Below, piece by piece: positions 9,049 to 17,449 of a stretch of DNA of 64,000 nucleotides. The notes under the pieces were generated by a model, which did no database searches, was not told where the DNA came from, and was given only the letters and a program-made list of their open reading frames with translations. The translations under genes and the position numbers were made by a program. Source of the DNA: JARRKC01 sp037388505 (GTDB lineage Bacteria; Acidobacteriota; UBA6911; RPQK01; JAPXNP01); assembly GCA_037388505.1 (NCBI GenBank), contig JARRKC010000001.1, positions 191,484 to 255,483 of the forward strand, given 5' to 3'. Position 1 is the stretch's first letter. Every line of letters begins with the position of its first letter.

Positions 9049-9260
9049 GGGTGGCCCGGGAGGACGGGTGGCCGGGAGAACGGGTGGCCCGGGAGGACGG
9101 GTGACCCGGGAGGACGGGTGGCCGGGAGAACGAGTGGCCGGGAGGACGAGTGGCCGGGAGGACAAGTGGCCGGGAGGACGGGTGGCCCGGGAGAACGGGC
9201 AGCCGTTTTCCGGTTCTCCCGTTCTCCCGTTCTCCGGTTCTCCCGTCCTCCGGTTCTCCC
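9043..9260. repeat. Two minisatellites: 16-17-bp units, then 9-bp units
   Basis: About ten tandem copies of GAGGACGGGTGGCC(C)GG with single-base variants (GAGAAC, GAGTGG, CAAGTGG) are followed by about seven 9-bp units alternating GTTCTCCCG and GTTCTCCGG. The array abuts the stop codon of the Hsp20 gene at 9262. The same words recur at 16283-16345, 16516-16570 and 52556-52612, always between genes. Confidence 0.9.
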
Positions 9261-9261
9261 G

Positions 9262-9711
9262 TTATCCCACGCTCACCTGGATTTGGCGGGCCTTTGCCTC
9301 CTCCTTCTTCGGAATCTTGACCTCGAGCATCCCATCCTTGAGGCTTGCCGCAATCTTCTCGCCGTCGACGGAACCGGGGAATTGGAAGGTCCGTTCGAAG
9401 GACCCGTAGAAGCGCTCGCTGCGGTGGTAGTTGCGTGACTGCTCCGGACCCTTCCGCTCGCCGGCAATGGTCAACTGACCGTTTTCGAACGAGATATGGA
9501 GGTCTTTCCTCTCGACCCCGGGGAGTTCGGCCACGAGAACGAGTTCACTGTCCGTCTCGTAAATCTCGACCGGCGGCGCCCACCCCATCGCACGGGAACG
9601 GGTGGGACCGAAGAAATCGCCCAGAGCCTCGTCGAAGAGCCGGTTCATGGTCGATTGAATATTCTGCAAAGCAGGTGCCGAAGTTGATGCATCACGTCTT
9701 GCTGGAAACAT
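9262..9711 (-). CDS. hsp20: Small heat-shock protein Hsp20 / alpha-crystallin
   Basis: A 149-residue ATP-independent holdase. The alpha-crystallin domain spans about residues 45-140: WAPPVEIYETDSELVLVAELPG (in part), the strand ISFENGQLTIAGER, the RFYGSFERTFQFPGSVD loop and GMLEVKIPKKEE before the C-terminal extension. The conserved AxxxxGVL motif appears as AASLKDGMLEVKIPK. The AGGAGGT ribosome binding site lies about 9 nt before the ATG. A sigma-70-like promoter is visible upstream (9754-9782); no convincing sigma-32 or CIRCE element was found. The gene ends directly in a minisatellite. Confidence 0.95.
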   Translation of the reverse strand: MFPARRDASTSAPALQNIQSTMNRLFDEALGDFFGPTRSRAMGWAPPVEIYETDSELVLVAELPGVERKDLHISFENGQLTIAGERKGPEQSRNYHRSERFYGSFERTFQFPGSVDGEKIAASLKDGMLEVKIPKKEEAKARQIQVSVG

Positions 9712-9753
9712 CTTTCATTACCTCCTGTGAAGAATACGTTCGTTTATGGGGGC

Positions 9754-9782
9754 TATCTAAGACCGGGATTCGGAGAATGCAA
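9754..9782 (-). promoter_or_regulatory. Promoter for hsp20
   Basis: On the minus strand, TTGCAT (-35), a 17-nt spacer and TAGATA (-10), about 43 nt before the Hsp20 start codon. Spacing is optimal; both boxes match the sigma-70 consensus at four or more positions. Not tested. Confidence 0.5.
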
Positions 9783-9809
9783 GTCGTTGGGGAAAAGGGC
9801 CTCGTCCGC

Positions 9810-10643
9810 CTACAGGTCCATGACCCAGCCTTCCTGCGCTGCGATTGTATCCGGGAAAAGGGCTTGTGCCTGGCGGACGATATCTTTCGTCCTTTTCGAA
9901 TCGTGAGACGGATCGTGGTGGAAGAGAATCAGGCGCCTGACGCCGGCATCCGAGGCCACGCGGGTTGCCTCCAACCAGGTGCTGTGTCCCCAGCCGCGAT
10001 GGGCTTCGTACTCCTCGGGAGTGTACTGAGCATCATATACGAGCAAATCGGCGCCACCTGCAAAATCGCGAAGGAGACGGTCCAGCTCCTCGTTCCCGTG
10101 TTCGAGATCCGTCGCGTAGACAATGGAGGCTCCCTCGTGCTCGATACGGTAGCCGATGGCCCCCTGCGGATGATTCAGAGGAAAGGGACGGATGGTCGCC
10201 GATCCGATCTGGAAACTCGAGCGACCGACTTCGACGAATCGCTTGGCCGCCGCGGCCAACTCGAGCCCGACCGGAAAATACGGCTCCTGCATCTGTCCGC
10301 CCAGCATCTTCTCGGGATTTCCGAGTGCCCCATGGCCGTGGAAAGTCACGGTGTTTAGAGGAGAGTACAAAGGCGCGAAAAAGGGGATGCCCTGGATATG
10401 GTCCCAGTGAAAATGCGTCAGAAGAACGTTGAGGTCCATCGGCCGATCACTGAATTCTCGAGTCAAGAGCAGGCCCAGGTCGCGGATGCCTGTTCCACCA
10501 TCGAACACGAGAACGTCACCTCCGGGCAGCCGGACTTCGACGCACGCCGTGTTCCCACCAAATTCCAGGTTCTCGAACTGAGGCGTCGGGATCGAGCCCC
10601 TCACTCCCCAGAATCTCAACCGCATCCGAAACGCCTTGCTCAT
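9810..10643 (-). CDS. MBL-fold metallo-hydrolase (RNase Z / PhnP-like)
   Basis: A 277-residue metallo-beta-lactamase-fold enzyme. It starts MRLRFWGVRGSIPTP, typical of the stand-alone RNase Z/PhnP-like group, continues with FDGGTGIRDLG and has the metal-binding motif LLTHFHWDHIQGIPFF (HxHxDH as HFHWDH). Later ligands include ATDLEHG and, near the C-terminus, ILFHHDPSHD. The substrate cannot be assigned; the family includes phosphodiesterases acting on RNA or cyclic nucleotides. AAGGA precedes the ATG; an internal ATG at residue 7 is also possible. Confidence 0.88.
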   Translation of the reverse strand: MSKAFRMRLRFWGVRGSIPTPQFENLEFGGNTACVEVRLPGGDVLVFDGGTGIRDLGLLLTREFSDRPMDLNVLLTHFHWDHIQGIPFFAPLYSPLNTVTFHGHGALGNPEKMLGGQMQEPYFPVGLELAAAAKRFVEVGRSSFQIGSATIRPFPLNHPQGAIGYRIEHEGASIVYATDLEHGNEELDRLLRDFAGGADLLVYDAQYTPEEYEAHRGWGHSTWLEATRVASDAGVRRLILFHHDPSHDSKRTKDIVRQAQALFPDTIAAQEGWVMDL

Positions 10644-10994
10644 CGCGATTTCCTTAGCTCACTGCAGGATCCACTGGAATGAGACGGACAATTGATCGAC
10701 AGGTTCCGATTGCGATGTAACCGGTCACGTGCGGCATCGCCATATAAGCAAAGAAGATAGCATCCCAGGAGCGAAAACGGAAACTCCAGCTGGGAGCCGG
10801 AAGGGTCTCGGTGCAGCGGATCCGACCGGTCTCACCTGCCCGACAGGTCCGACCGCTCCGGCCGACGGGACGGACGGATCGAGCCGGCTGAGAATCCACT
10901 CGGGCCCGGGAAGTCCCGAACCAGCATTCCGCCGCTCCAAAATGCCTGTCTTTCCGGGCCTGGAGTGGGCTCCTATCGCGCCCCTTCAACGAAA
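10644..10994. other. Intergenic region, nothing recognised
   Basis: About 350 bp between the divergent metallo-hydrolase and EF-G genes. There is a short GC-rich stretch of GACCGGTCTCACC/GACAGGTCCGACCG words (10825-10865) like other intergenic filler here. No gene with coding character was found. A promoter for the minus-strand gene is expected here but none stands out. Confidence 0.5.
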
Positions 10995-11023
10995 TTGAAA
11001 AGGATTCGGGCCTATGCTACATT
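10995..11023 (+). promoter_or_regulatory. Promoter for the EF-G gene
   Basis: TTGAAA (10995-11000), a 17-nt spacer and TACATT (11018-11023) form a near-consensus sigma-70 promoter. The start codon follows at 11058 with AAAGGAG in between. Confidence 0.65.
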
Positions 11024-11057
11024 TGCGGACCTTGTAACAGCGCAGAAAGGAGCCTCA

Positions 11058-13148
11058 ATGAAGGTTTTCGATAGCGAGAAGATCCGCAATGTCGCCGTTG
11101 TGGGTCACGGCGACACAGGCAAAACCACCCTCGTCAGCGCTCTCCTTTACACGTCGGGAGCTGTGAACCGAATGGGTCGTGTGGAGGATGGCACGACGGT
11201 GACCGATTACGACGAGGACGAAATTGAGCGCAAGATCACGATCAATACTGCGCTGGCCTATTGTGAGTGGAAGGGCCACAAGATCAACTTTCTCGACACG
11301 CCCGGGTATCGAGCTTTCGTTCTTGATGCCAAATCGGCGATGATGGCCGCCGAGACGGCTCTCGTTCTTGCCGACGCTGTTTCGGGTGTGGAGGTCCAGA
11401 CCGAGCTGGTTTGGAACTTTGCGAGCAGTTTCGACCTCGCGAAGATCATCGTTATCAACAAGCTGGACCGCGACAACGCCAGCTACCAACGCACCGTCGA
11501 GGCGCTCCACGAAGCCTTCGGTCGAGAAGTCGTCCCGGTCCAGATTCCGATCGGTGAGGAAAAGGACTTCAAAGGCGTCGTCGACCTGATCCGGAACAAG
11601 GCGTACGTGTTCGAATGGGATGGAAACGGCGCGGTCAAAGAGCAAGACGTTCCGGCCGACCTCGCCGACACGGTCGCGCAGCGACGCGAAGAGCTCATCG
11701 AGATGGTCGCGGAATCGGACGAGAGCCTGATGGAGAAGTTCTTCGAGGAAGGAACCCTTTCCGAGGAAGATTTGCTGCTTGGTCTCGCCCGCTCCACCCG
11801 ACAGCGCAGGATCTTTCCGGCTTTCTGCGCATCTGCGGCGCACAATCTCGGTGCAGGCCCGCTGCTGGACGCGATCGTCGAATTGTGCCCCAGCCCGCTG
11901 GACAGAACTCCCGTAACCGTGGCCGCCACGACCACAGGCGAGGAATCAACGATTCAGATCGATCCGGAAGGTCCTCCCGTCGGCTTCGTCTTCAAGACTC
12001 TCGCCGATCCTTTCGCCGGACGCATCACTCTCTTGAAGGTCTATTCGGGCACGTTCAAATCGGACACTTCGCTGCGCAACCTTTCGACGGATACGGATGA
12101 GCGTCTCGGCACTCTGCAGGCTTTCCAGGGGAAGAACCACGAGAGCATCCCCGAGGCTGCCGCGGGTGACGTTTGCGGGGTTCTCAAGCTCCGTAACACG
12201 ACTACCGGCAACACGCTGGCTCCCGGCAACTTCGGATCCGCGGTCCGAAAGGTCCAGTACCCGGAGCCATCGATCAGCTTCGCCATTGAGCCGGCATCCC
12301 GAGGAGACGAGGAGAAGATCGGCAGTGCGGTGGGTCGCATCATGGAGGAGGATCCGTCTCTTCGGTTCAGCCGGGACCCGCAAACCAAGGAGTTCCTCCT
12401 GTCGGGAACGGGGCAGCTGCACATCGAGGTCTCCGTGGCCAAACTGAAGAAACGCTACGGTGTCGAAGTGATCCTCAAGACCCCGAAGGTCCCCTATCGT
12501 GAGACCGTCACCGGTAACGCGGACGTCCAGGGGCGCCACAAGAAGCAGACCGGAGGTCACGGGCAGTTCGGCGACTGCAAGATCAAGATGGAACCCTTGC
12601 CGCGAGGAGAAGGTTTTGTCTTCGAAGATGTCATCTTCGGAGGAGCGATTCCGAAGCAGTACATCCCCGCGGTTGAGAAGGGTGTCGTCGAGGCCGCCGA
12701 CAAGGGCTATCTGGCCGGATTCCCGGTTGTGGACTTCAAGGTGATTCTCTATGACGGCAGCTACCACGACGTCGATTCCTCTGAAATGGCCTTCAAGATA
12801 GCGGGTGCTCTGGCCTTCAAGAAGGCCATGGAAAAGGCAAAACCCGTTCTTCTCGAACCGATCATGAACGTCGAAGTCTACGCACCTGAAGAAAATGCAG
12901 GTGATATCATGGGAGACCTCAACTCACGGCGCGGGCGGATCCAGGGCATGGACGTCAGAGGCCACACTCAGGTGATTCGAGCTCAGGTGCCGCTTGCTGA
13001 GATGCTGAATTATCAGCCCGCGTTGACTTCGATGACCGGCGGGCGGGGAAGCTACCAGATGGAGTCGTCTCACTACGACATCGTGCCCGCTCACCTGGCG
13101 GAGAAGATCATCGCCGAGGCAAAGAAGGAAGCCGAGGAATCAAAGTAG
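11058..13148 (+). CDS. fusA: Elongation factor G paralogue (EF-G2 type)
   Basis: A 696-residue translational GTPase with the full EF-G layout. The G domain has G1 GHGDTGKTT near residue 15, G3 FLDTPGYRAF and G4 NKLD. Domain II follows (PVGFVFKTLADPFAGRITLL), then domains III (EDPSLRFSRDPQTKEFLLSG), IV (GGHGQFGDCKI, GGAIPKQYIPAVEKG) and V (EVYAPEENAGDIMGDLNSRR). The ATG at 11058 follows AAAGGAG at proper spacing; an upstream in-frame ATG at 10965 has none. G1 and G3 differ from the usual AHVDAGKTT/DTPGHVDF of housekeeping EF-G, so this is probably a second EF-G rather than the str-operon copy. No ribosomal protein genes are adjacent. Confidence 0.93.
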   Translation: MKVFDSEKIRNVAVVGHGDTGKTTLVSALLYTSGAVNRMGRVEDGTTVTDYDEDEIERKITINTALAYCEWKGHKINFLDTPGYRAFVLDAKSAMMAAETALVLADAVSGVEVQTELVWNFASSFDLAKIIVINKLDRDNASYQRTVEALHEAFGREVVPVQIPIGEEKDFKGVVDLIRNKAYVFEWDGNGAVKEQDVPADLADTVAQRREELIEMVAESDESLMEKFFEEGTLSEEDLLLGLARSTRQRRIFPAFCASAAHNLGAGPLLDAIVELCPSPLDRTPVTVAATTTGEESTIQIDPEGPPVGFVFKTLADPFAGRITLLKVYSGTFKSDTSLRNLSTDTDERLGTLQAFQGKNHESIPEAAAGDVCGVLKLRNTTTGNTLAPGNFGSAVRKVQYPEPSISFAIEPASRGDEEKIGSAVGRIMEEDPSLRFSRDPQTKEFLLSGTGQLHIEVSVAKLKKRYGVEVILKTPKVPYRETVTGNADVQGRHKKQTGGHGQFGDCKIKMEPLPRGEGFVFEDVIFGGAIPKQYIPAVEKGVVEAADKGYLAGFPVVDFKVILYDGSYHDVDSSEMAFKIAGALAFKKAMEKAKPVLLEPIMNVEVYAPEENAGDIMGDLNSRRGRIQGMDVRGHTQVIRAQVPLAEMLNYQPALTSMTGGRGSYQMESSHYDIVPAHLAEKIIAEAKKEAEESK

Positions 13149-13158
13149 TTATTTCGAG

Positions 13159-13196
13159 ACTCCGGGAGAAGGATTCCCTTCCCCGGAGTTCTCTTT
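13159..13196 (+). terminator. Rho-independent terminator after EF-G
   Basis: ACTCCGGG (13159-13166) pairs with CCCGGAGT (13182-13189), and inside it GAAGG (13168-13172) pairs with CCTTC (13077+100 to 13081+100, i.e. 13177-13181). The long stem is followed by TCTCTTT. It begins 11 nt after the EF-G stop codon. Confidence 0.75.
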
Positions 13197-13221
13197 CGTA
13201 CGGGTCCTCGGCTAACGAGGC

Positions 13222-14040
13222 ATGTATCCCAAACTCTTTCAAATCGGACCGCTTCCCATTTACACCTATGGCGTCCTGCTGACGACCGCGCTGCTGGTCG
13301 CCATTACCGTCGCCGCCAGACTCGGCGAAAAGGACGGAATCTCACGTTCCGTCATCTGGGATCTCGGATTCGTCAACATCGTATCCGCCATTATCGGGGC
13401 CAAATTCCTGATGGTCCTGACAGCGCTCGGTTATTACCTGCACAATCCCGGGCGTCTCTTCTCCATCGAGTTTCTCCAGGCCGGAGGCGTCTTCTACGGG
13501 GGCTTGATCGGTGCGATCCTGGGCAGCGTCTGGTTCGCCCGTCGGCACCCTGGACTCAGATTCTGGCGTATCGCGGACGTCGCAGCTCCTTCGATCGCTC
13601 TGGGCCAATCGATCGGGAGGCTGGGCTGCTTCTCTGCGGGATGCGACTATGGAAGTCCCACCCACGTGCCGTGGGCGGTGACTTTCACGAACGAGATGGC
13701 GGCAAAGATGGTAGGGACCCCACTTCATGTGCCGCTTCACCCTTACCAGCTGTACGAATCGGCAACAACCTTCTTGCTGTTCCTCGGGCTGCTGTGGGCC
13801 CACCGAAGACGGTCCTTTGCAGGCCAGACGTTCCTGCTGTACCTCGGTGGTTACGCCATCCTCCGGTTCTTCCTGGAATTCTATCGCGGAGATGCGGATC
13901 GAGGTTTCGTCTTTCACGGACTCCTTTCCACATCCCAGTTCATCAGCCTGCTGATCCTTCCGGCAGCCGTCGTGGCCTATGCCTACCTGCGCAGGCGAGG
14001 GGCCCCAATTGTTGGAGAACATCACCTTCAACGTTCCTGA
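13222..14040 (+). CDS. lgt: Prolipoprotein diacylglyceryl transferase
   Basis: A 272-residue inner-membrane enzyme that transfers diacylglycerol from phosphatidylglycerol to the lipobox cysteine of prolipoproteins. It has about seven TM helices, starting LFQIGPLPIYTYGVLLTTAL. The family motifs are visible: GGVFYGGLIGAILGS near residue 90, GRLGCFSAGCDYG near residue 132 (the GRxGCF variant common outside Proteobacteria), and HPYQLYES followed by the C-terminal TM and the FRGDAD-like YRGDADRG. The next gene begins inside its 3' end, so the two are translationally coupled. Confidence 0.95.
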   Translation: MYPKLFQIGPLPIYTYGVLLTTALLVAITVAARLGEKDGISRSVIWDLGFVNIVSAIIGAKFLMVLTALGYYLHNPGRLFSIEFLQAGGVFYGGLIGAILGSVWFARRHPGLRFWRIADVAAPSIALGQSIGRLGCFSAGCDYGSPTHVPWAVTFTNEMAAKMVGTPLHVPLHPYQLYESATTFLLFLGLLWAHRRRSFAGQTFLLYLGGYAILRFFLEFYRGDADRGFVFHGLLSTSQFISLLILPAAVVAYAYLRRRGAPIVGEHHLQRS

Positions 14041-14938
14041 TGACGGACAGGGAGTCCGTCTCGACAGCTTCCTGGCCCAGCGGCTCGATTCAGTCAGCCG
14101 CTCGAAGGTCCGGCGTTGGATTGAATCGGGCTGCGTCGAGGTCGGAGGCCGACCGCGAAAACCGGGGTATTCCCTGTCCAGCGGGCAAACCATCGTCATC
14201 CATCCACCTCCTCCGGAGCCTTGCACACTCGTCCCGGAGGATTTACCTCTGGAAATCCTCTACGAAGACGCCTCCATGGTGGTCCTGAACAAACAGGCCG
14301 GGATCGTCGTACACCCGGGAGCCGGGAACTGGAGAGGAACGCTGGCGAACGCCCTGGCTTTCCACTGGGAGAGGCTCAGCTACGGAGAATCGCTGCGCCC
14401 GGGGATCGTTCATCGACTCGACAAGGGGACATCCGGCGTCCTTCTGGTTGCCAAGAATGAAACCGCTCACGAGGCTCTGGCACGCGAGTTCCGCGAGCGA
14501 CGGGTCCGGAAGGTCTATATCGCTCTGCTGTACGGACACCTACAACCTGCTTCGGGAACCATCGATCTTGCGATCGGCCGCGATCGAAGAGTGCGAACCA
14601 GGATTTCGCCGCGCACCGACCGACCCCGTTCCGCCGTGACGCGTTACCAGGTCATCCGCCATGTGCAGGATTTTTCTCTGGTGCGCGCCGTTCCCTTTAC
14701 CGGGCGAACTCACCAAATCAGGGTTCACTTTCACCACCTCGGGCATCCGGTGGTCGGCGATACAACCTACACGATTCGTGGCCTGTCGAAGCTGCCGACG
14801 TCCTTGGGCAGTTTCGACCGGCTCTTCCTGCACGCGAGGTCCCTGGAAATACGCCACCCCGTGACAGGTGAGAGAATGAAGTTCGAGGCGCCGCTGCCGT
14901 CGGCGCTTGAAGAGCTGATGGTTACTCTGGGAGAATAG
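14009..14938 (+). CDS. rluD: RluA-family 23S rRNA pseudouridine synthase
   Basis: A 309-residue pseudouridine synthase of the RluA/RluD family. An N-terminal S4 RNA-binding domain (RLDSFLAQRLDSVSRSKVRR, about residues 15-65) is followed by the catalytic domain with PGIVHRLDKGTSGVLLVAKN holding the catalytic Asp (HRLDKGTSG). FTGRTHQIRVHFHHLGHPVV and GD complete the family pattern. No good ATG exists at the front: TTG at 14009 or 14012 follows AGGGG at suitable spacing and overlaps lgt by about 30 nt, whereas ATG at 13979 has no ribosome binding site. The RluD-type S4 plus RluA layout suggests helix 69 of 23S rRNA as target; exact sites are not provable from sequence. Confidence 0.9.
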   Translation: MLENITFNVPDDGQGVRLDSFLAQRLDSVSRSKVRRWIESGCVEVGGRPRKPGYSLSSGQTIVIHPPPPEPCTLVPEDLPLEILYEDASMVVLNKQAGIVVHPGAGNWRGTLANALAFHWERLSYGESLRPGIVHRLDKGTSGVLLVAKNETAHEALAREFRERRVRKVYIALLYGHLQPASGTIDLAIGRDRRVRTRISPRTDRPRSAVTRYQVIRHVQDFSLVRAVPFTGRTHQIRVHFHHLGHPVVGDTTYTIRGLSKLPTSLGSFDRLFLHARSLEIRHPVTGERMKFEAPLPSALEELMVTLGE

Positions 14939-14945
14939 CCGACCA

Positions 14946-15872
14946 ATGCGAAGAGCAAGATCCGCTGTGCTGCTGGGCCTGGCCGCCTGCGTCGTTACCG
15001 GCCTCCTGATCGCTCAGCAGAGCGGTGATCGGATCCGCGTTCGGGTCGAGGCCGTCAACGTGCTGGTGACGGTCAATGATGAGGACAGCGGTCGTTTCAT
15101 CAAAAACCTGGCAAGATCGGATTTCGAGGTTCTCGAAAACGGTGTACTCCAGACGATTACCAACTTCAGCCAGGAAACGAACCTCCCCTTGACGATCGCC
15201 CTGTGTGTCGACACGAGTTCCAGCGTAAAGGTGAAACTCGACTTCGAAAAAGAAGCCGCTCTCGATTTCCTCTATACGGTCATGCGGCCGAACGACCGGG
15301 CTCTGCTCGCCGAATTCGATACCGGGGTCACGCTGCTCCACGATTACACTCCCAACCCCAACGATTTGGCCGAAGAAATCAAGAACCTTCGAGCCGGCGG
15401 GGGAACTTCGCTCTATGACGCGGTCTATCTGATTTCGGAGCAGAAGATGCTTCATGAGACCGGAAGGCGTACCATGATCATCCTCTCGGACGGCAGTGAT
15501 CTGACGAGCAGCCACACCTTCGACGAAGCCCTTCAGATGGCGCAGAAAGCCGAGATTGCGATCTACGCGGTCAGCACGACGCGCTTCGGAGCCGACATCG
15601 ACCATGAGGGTGACAACGCTTTGAAGCAACTTGCAGAAGCCACGGGGGGACGAGTCTTTTTCCCCTATTCGTCCACCGATTTCGCCAAATCCTTCAGTGC
15701 GATCGAACAGGAACTGCGCAGTCAATACAATCTCGCCTACATCCCGACCGACAAGGCGCGGGACGGGACGTTTCGAGAGATCACGGTGAAGGTGCGTCGG
15801 GGCGGGGTCACCGTACGCCACCGCAAAGGCTATTACGCCCCCCAGTCGCCTCAGGCGACCACCCGCGAATAG
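14946..15872 (+). CDS. Secreted VWFA-related acidobacterial domain protein
   Basis: A 308-residue protein of the VWFA-related acidobacterial family. A signal peptide (SAVLLGLAACVVTGLLIAQQ) is followed by VEAVNVLVTVNDEDSGRFIKNLARSDFEVLENG (in part), a prefix typical of the family. The VWA domain has a MIDAS-like DTSSSVKVK where the Asp-x-Ser-x-Ser motif is intact, and IILSDGSDLTSSH. The C-terminus (YNLAYIPTD, VKVRRGGVTVRHRKGYYAPQ) is also characteristic. The function in the cell envelope is not established; VWA domains generally bind protein partners through a metal ion. GGAGAATAG, overlapping the rluD-like stop, is the likely ribosome binding site. Confidence 0.93.
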   Translation: MRRARSAVLLGLAACVVTGLLIAQQSGDRIRVRVEAVNVLVTVNDEDSGRFIKNLARSDFEVLENGVLQTITNFSQETNLPLTIALCVDTSSSVKVKLDFEKEAALDFLYTVMRPNDRALLAEFDTGVTLLHDYTPNPNDLAEEIKNLRAGGGTSLYDAVYLISEQKMLHETGRRTMIILSDGSDLTSSHTFDEALQMAQKAEIAIYAVSTTRFGADIDHEGDNALKQLAEATGGRVFFPYSSTDFAKSFSAIEQELRSQYNLAYIPTDKARDGTFREITVKVRRGGVTVRHRKGYYAPQSPQATTRE

Positions 15873-15887
15873 GATCGCTTCCCGGCG

Positions 15888-16028
15888 TCAGTGCTCGGGA
15901 GGGGTCCTGCGTTGTGATTCGATCTTCAAGAGCCAGGCTTCGTTTCGGGACGAGCGCCTCAACATCAAGAGGCCGATGGAGAGACTGCCCAGAACGGTGA
16001 CAATGAAAGCTGCGACGGTTGTGGTCAT
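15888..16028 (-). CDS. 46-residue single-TM membrane peptide, hypothetical
   Basis: ATG at 16028, stop at 15888. The peptide has one clear hydrophobic helix (residues about 5-22, VAAFIVTVLGSLSIGLLM) followed by a basic and polar tail (RRSSRNEAWLLKIESQ). AAAGGA lies about 12 nt upstream. It fits between the convergent VWFA gene and the repeat-rich spacer and is far less repetitive than its surroundings, which favours a real gene. The family is not recognised; the topology is probably N-out/C-in by the positive-inside rule. Confidence 0.45.
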   Translation of the reverse strand: MTTTVAAFIVTVLGSLSIGLLMLRRSSRNEAWLLKIESQRRTPPEH

Positions 16029-16098
16029 CGTTGTACGCGATCCTTTACTTATTCCTGTTCAGTAAGATGCAATTGACCGGAAATCGGTTCGCCCGCCA

Positions 16099-16182
16099 GT
16101 AGGATATGCGTCCTCGCTTGTCCGGATGCCCCGAAAGAAGAGTTCCGAGTTCCGGGTTCCGAGTTCCGAGAGTTCCGAGGGA
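16099..16182. repeat. Partial intergenic hairpin repeat plus AGTTCCG tract
   Basis: 16099-16123 reads GTAGGATATGCGTCCTCGCT followed by TGTCC, a partial copy of the hairpin end of the dispersed repeat described at 38361. At 16140-16182 about five units of the 7-8-mer AGTTCCG(G) follow. Similar GGAACTC tracts occur at 29285-29315, 42904-42938 and 48081-48115. Confidence 0.65.
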
Positions 16183-16282
16183 GTGTTGCCCAAACAGCGT
16201 CAGCCGAGACTGACGCCAAGGGATCAGGACGCGGACCCCAGCCGTGCCCTTCTCCCAAGTGATCGGCGGTTGCCGCCGAGGC

Positions 16283-16345
16283 AGGCGAGGACGGGTGGGC
16301 CGGGAGGACGGGTGGCCGGGAGGACGGGTGGCCGGGAGGACGGGT
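16283..16345. repeat. 16-17-bp minisatellite, four units
   Basis: Four units of GAGGACGGGTGG(G)CCGG, the same unit as at 9043-9210. No gene is supported between 16029 and 16591; this stretch is filled with such arrays and one long dispersed repeat. Confidence 0.85.
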
Positions 16346-16422
16346 GCTGCGAGAGACGGAGTCGACGACCCGTTCGGGGGGTGGCGTTCGCGCACTGATC
16401 GCTCGCGCACTGACACATTCCC

Positions 16423-16570
16423 CGGTTTTCACCGACAGATCTTCGAGGCTCACCTGAACGACGCTCGAAACGTCACGGCCGCCCATCAAGACAAGCGAGG
16501 ACGCTTATCCTACCCCCGCTCCCGTTCTCCCGTCCTCACGTCCTCACGTTCTCCGGTTCTCCCGTTCTCG
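16423..16570 (+). repeat. Long dispersed intergenic repeat, copy 1, with minisatellite
   Basis: The core, 16423-16515, runs from CCGGTTTTCACCGACAGATC through GAGGCTCACCTGAACGACGC and ACGGCCGCC to GACAAGCGAGGACGCTTATC and CTACCC. 16516-16570 is a 9-bp minisatellite (GTTCTCCCG, GTCCTCACG). The core aligns with the reverse complement of 38361-38474 and with 52610-52694. Confidence 0.7.
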
Positions 16571-16591
16571 TTTGGAATACGGAACCTGGAA

Positions 16592-17437
16592 CTACTTTCT
16601 GTCTGCCCATGAGGCTCGAGGCATCCACAACCGTGCCAGCCGCCGATACCGGGCGGCTATCTCGTTCTTGCCTCGATTCCGGAATCCGCTGGCCAGAATC
16701 CGCGCCTTGCGGACGATTTCAGCAGCGGTCCAGATCTCTTGCTGAGCGGTCAGCCGTCCGCCGGCGGCACACTTCAGGAGCGCCCGGACCCGATACCGAT
16801 CAAACCCCCACTCACTGCGGGACAGCTGGTCAGCATGCCCTCCGAACTTGGTGATGAGCGCCTGGTCCAGAAAGAGGACCGGAAACCGCGCGGTCAACCG
16901 AAGCCACAACTCGTAGTCTTCACAGACCCGAAAGGACTCATCGAAGAGGCCGATCTCGGACAGCACCGACCGGTGTAACAGCACGGAACTGGGACTGATC
17001 AGACAGAGGGCCAGCGAGGGCCGGAACATCCAACCCGAGAACTTGCGGTGCTTCTTCTTCGGGTTCAGATGCCTGCCGTTTCGAATCCAGATCTCGTTCG
17101 TGTACGCCACCCGTCTGTCAGGTTCGCTTTCGAGCGCTTCGAGCTGCCGCTCGAGTTTTCGCGGATCCCAGAGATCGTCGCTGTCCAAGAAGCTGAGCCA
17201 CGAGTAGCGGCTCATCCGAATGCCGACGTTGCGGGCCCGGCTGACACCTCCGTGGGATATGGGCGCACAACGTATACGAGGATCGCCCACACGACGGACG
17301 GCCGCTTCCGTTTCGTCTGTCGAGCCGTCATCCACAACGATGAGCTCCCAGTCCTGGAAAGTCTGGGAACGAACCGACTGCACGGCCTCCATCACGCGCG
17401 ACACGCGATTGAAGGTGGGAATGACGACGCTGACCAT
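16592..17437 (-). CDS. Family 2 glycosyltransferase
   Basis: A 281-residue GT-A fold glycosyltransferase. It starts VSVVIPTFNRVSRVMEAVQS, has the nucleotide-sugar motif ELIVVDDGSTDETEA and the metal-binding SFLDSDDLWDPRKLE. A later acidic motif FRVCEDYELWLRLTARFP marks the acceptor or catalytic base region (ED). The C-terminal tail is basic. No TM segment is evident, so it should act on the cytoplasmic face of the membrane in building a polysaccharide or glycolipid; donor and acceptor cannot be deduced. It starts 12 nt downstream of the GGDEF protein gene and is probably co-transcribed with it. Confidence 0.93.
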   Translation of the reverse strand: MVSVVIPTFNRVSRVMEAVQSVRSQTFQDWELIVVDDGSTDETEAAVRRVGDPRIRCAPISHGGVSRARNVGIRMSRYSWLSFLDSDDLWDPRKLERQLEALESEPDRRVAYTNEIWIRNGRHLNPKKKHRKFSGWMFRPSLALCLISPSSVLLHRSVLSEIGLFDESFRVCEDYELWLRLTARFPVLFLDQALITKFGGHADQLSRSEWGFDRYRVRALLKCAAGGRLTAQQEIWTAAEIVRKARILASGFRNRGKNEIAARYRRLARLWMPRASWADRK

Positions 17438-17449
17438 CAGCCGGGCGAC

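Noticed and set aside
9043..9260. Possible CRISPR array or reading frames rich in G, R and P
   Set aside because: Tandem units have no spacers; the frames are simple translations of a GC-rich minisatellite.
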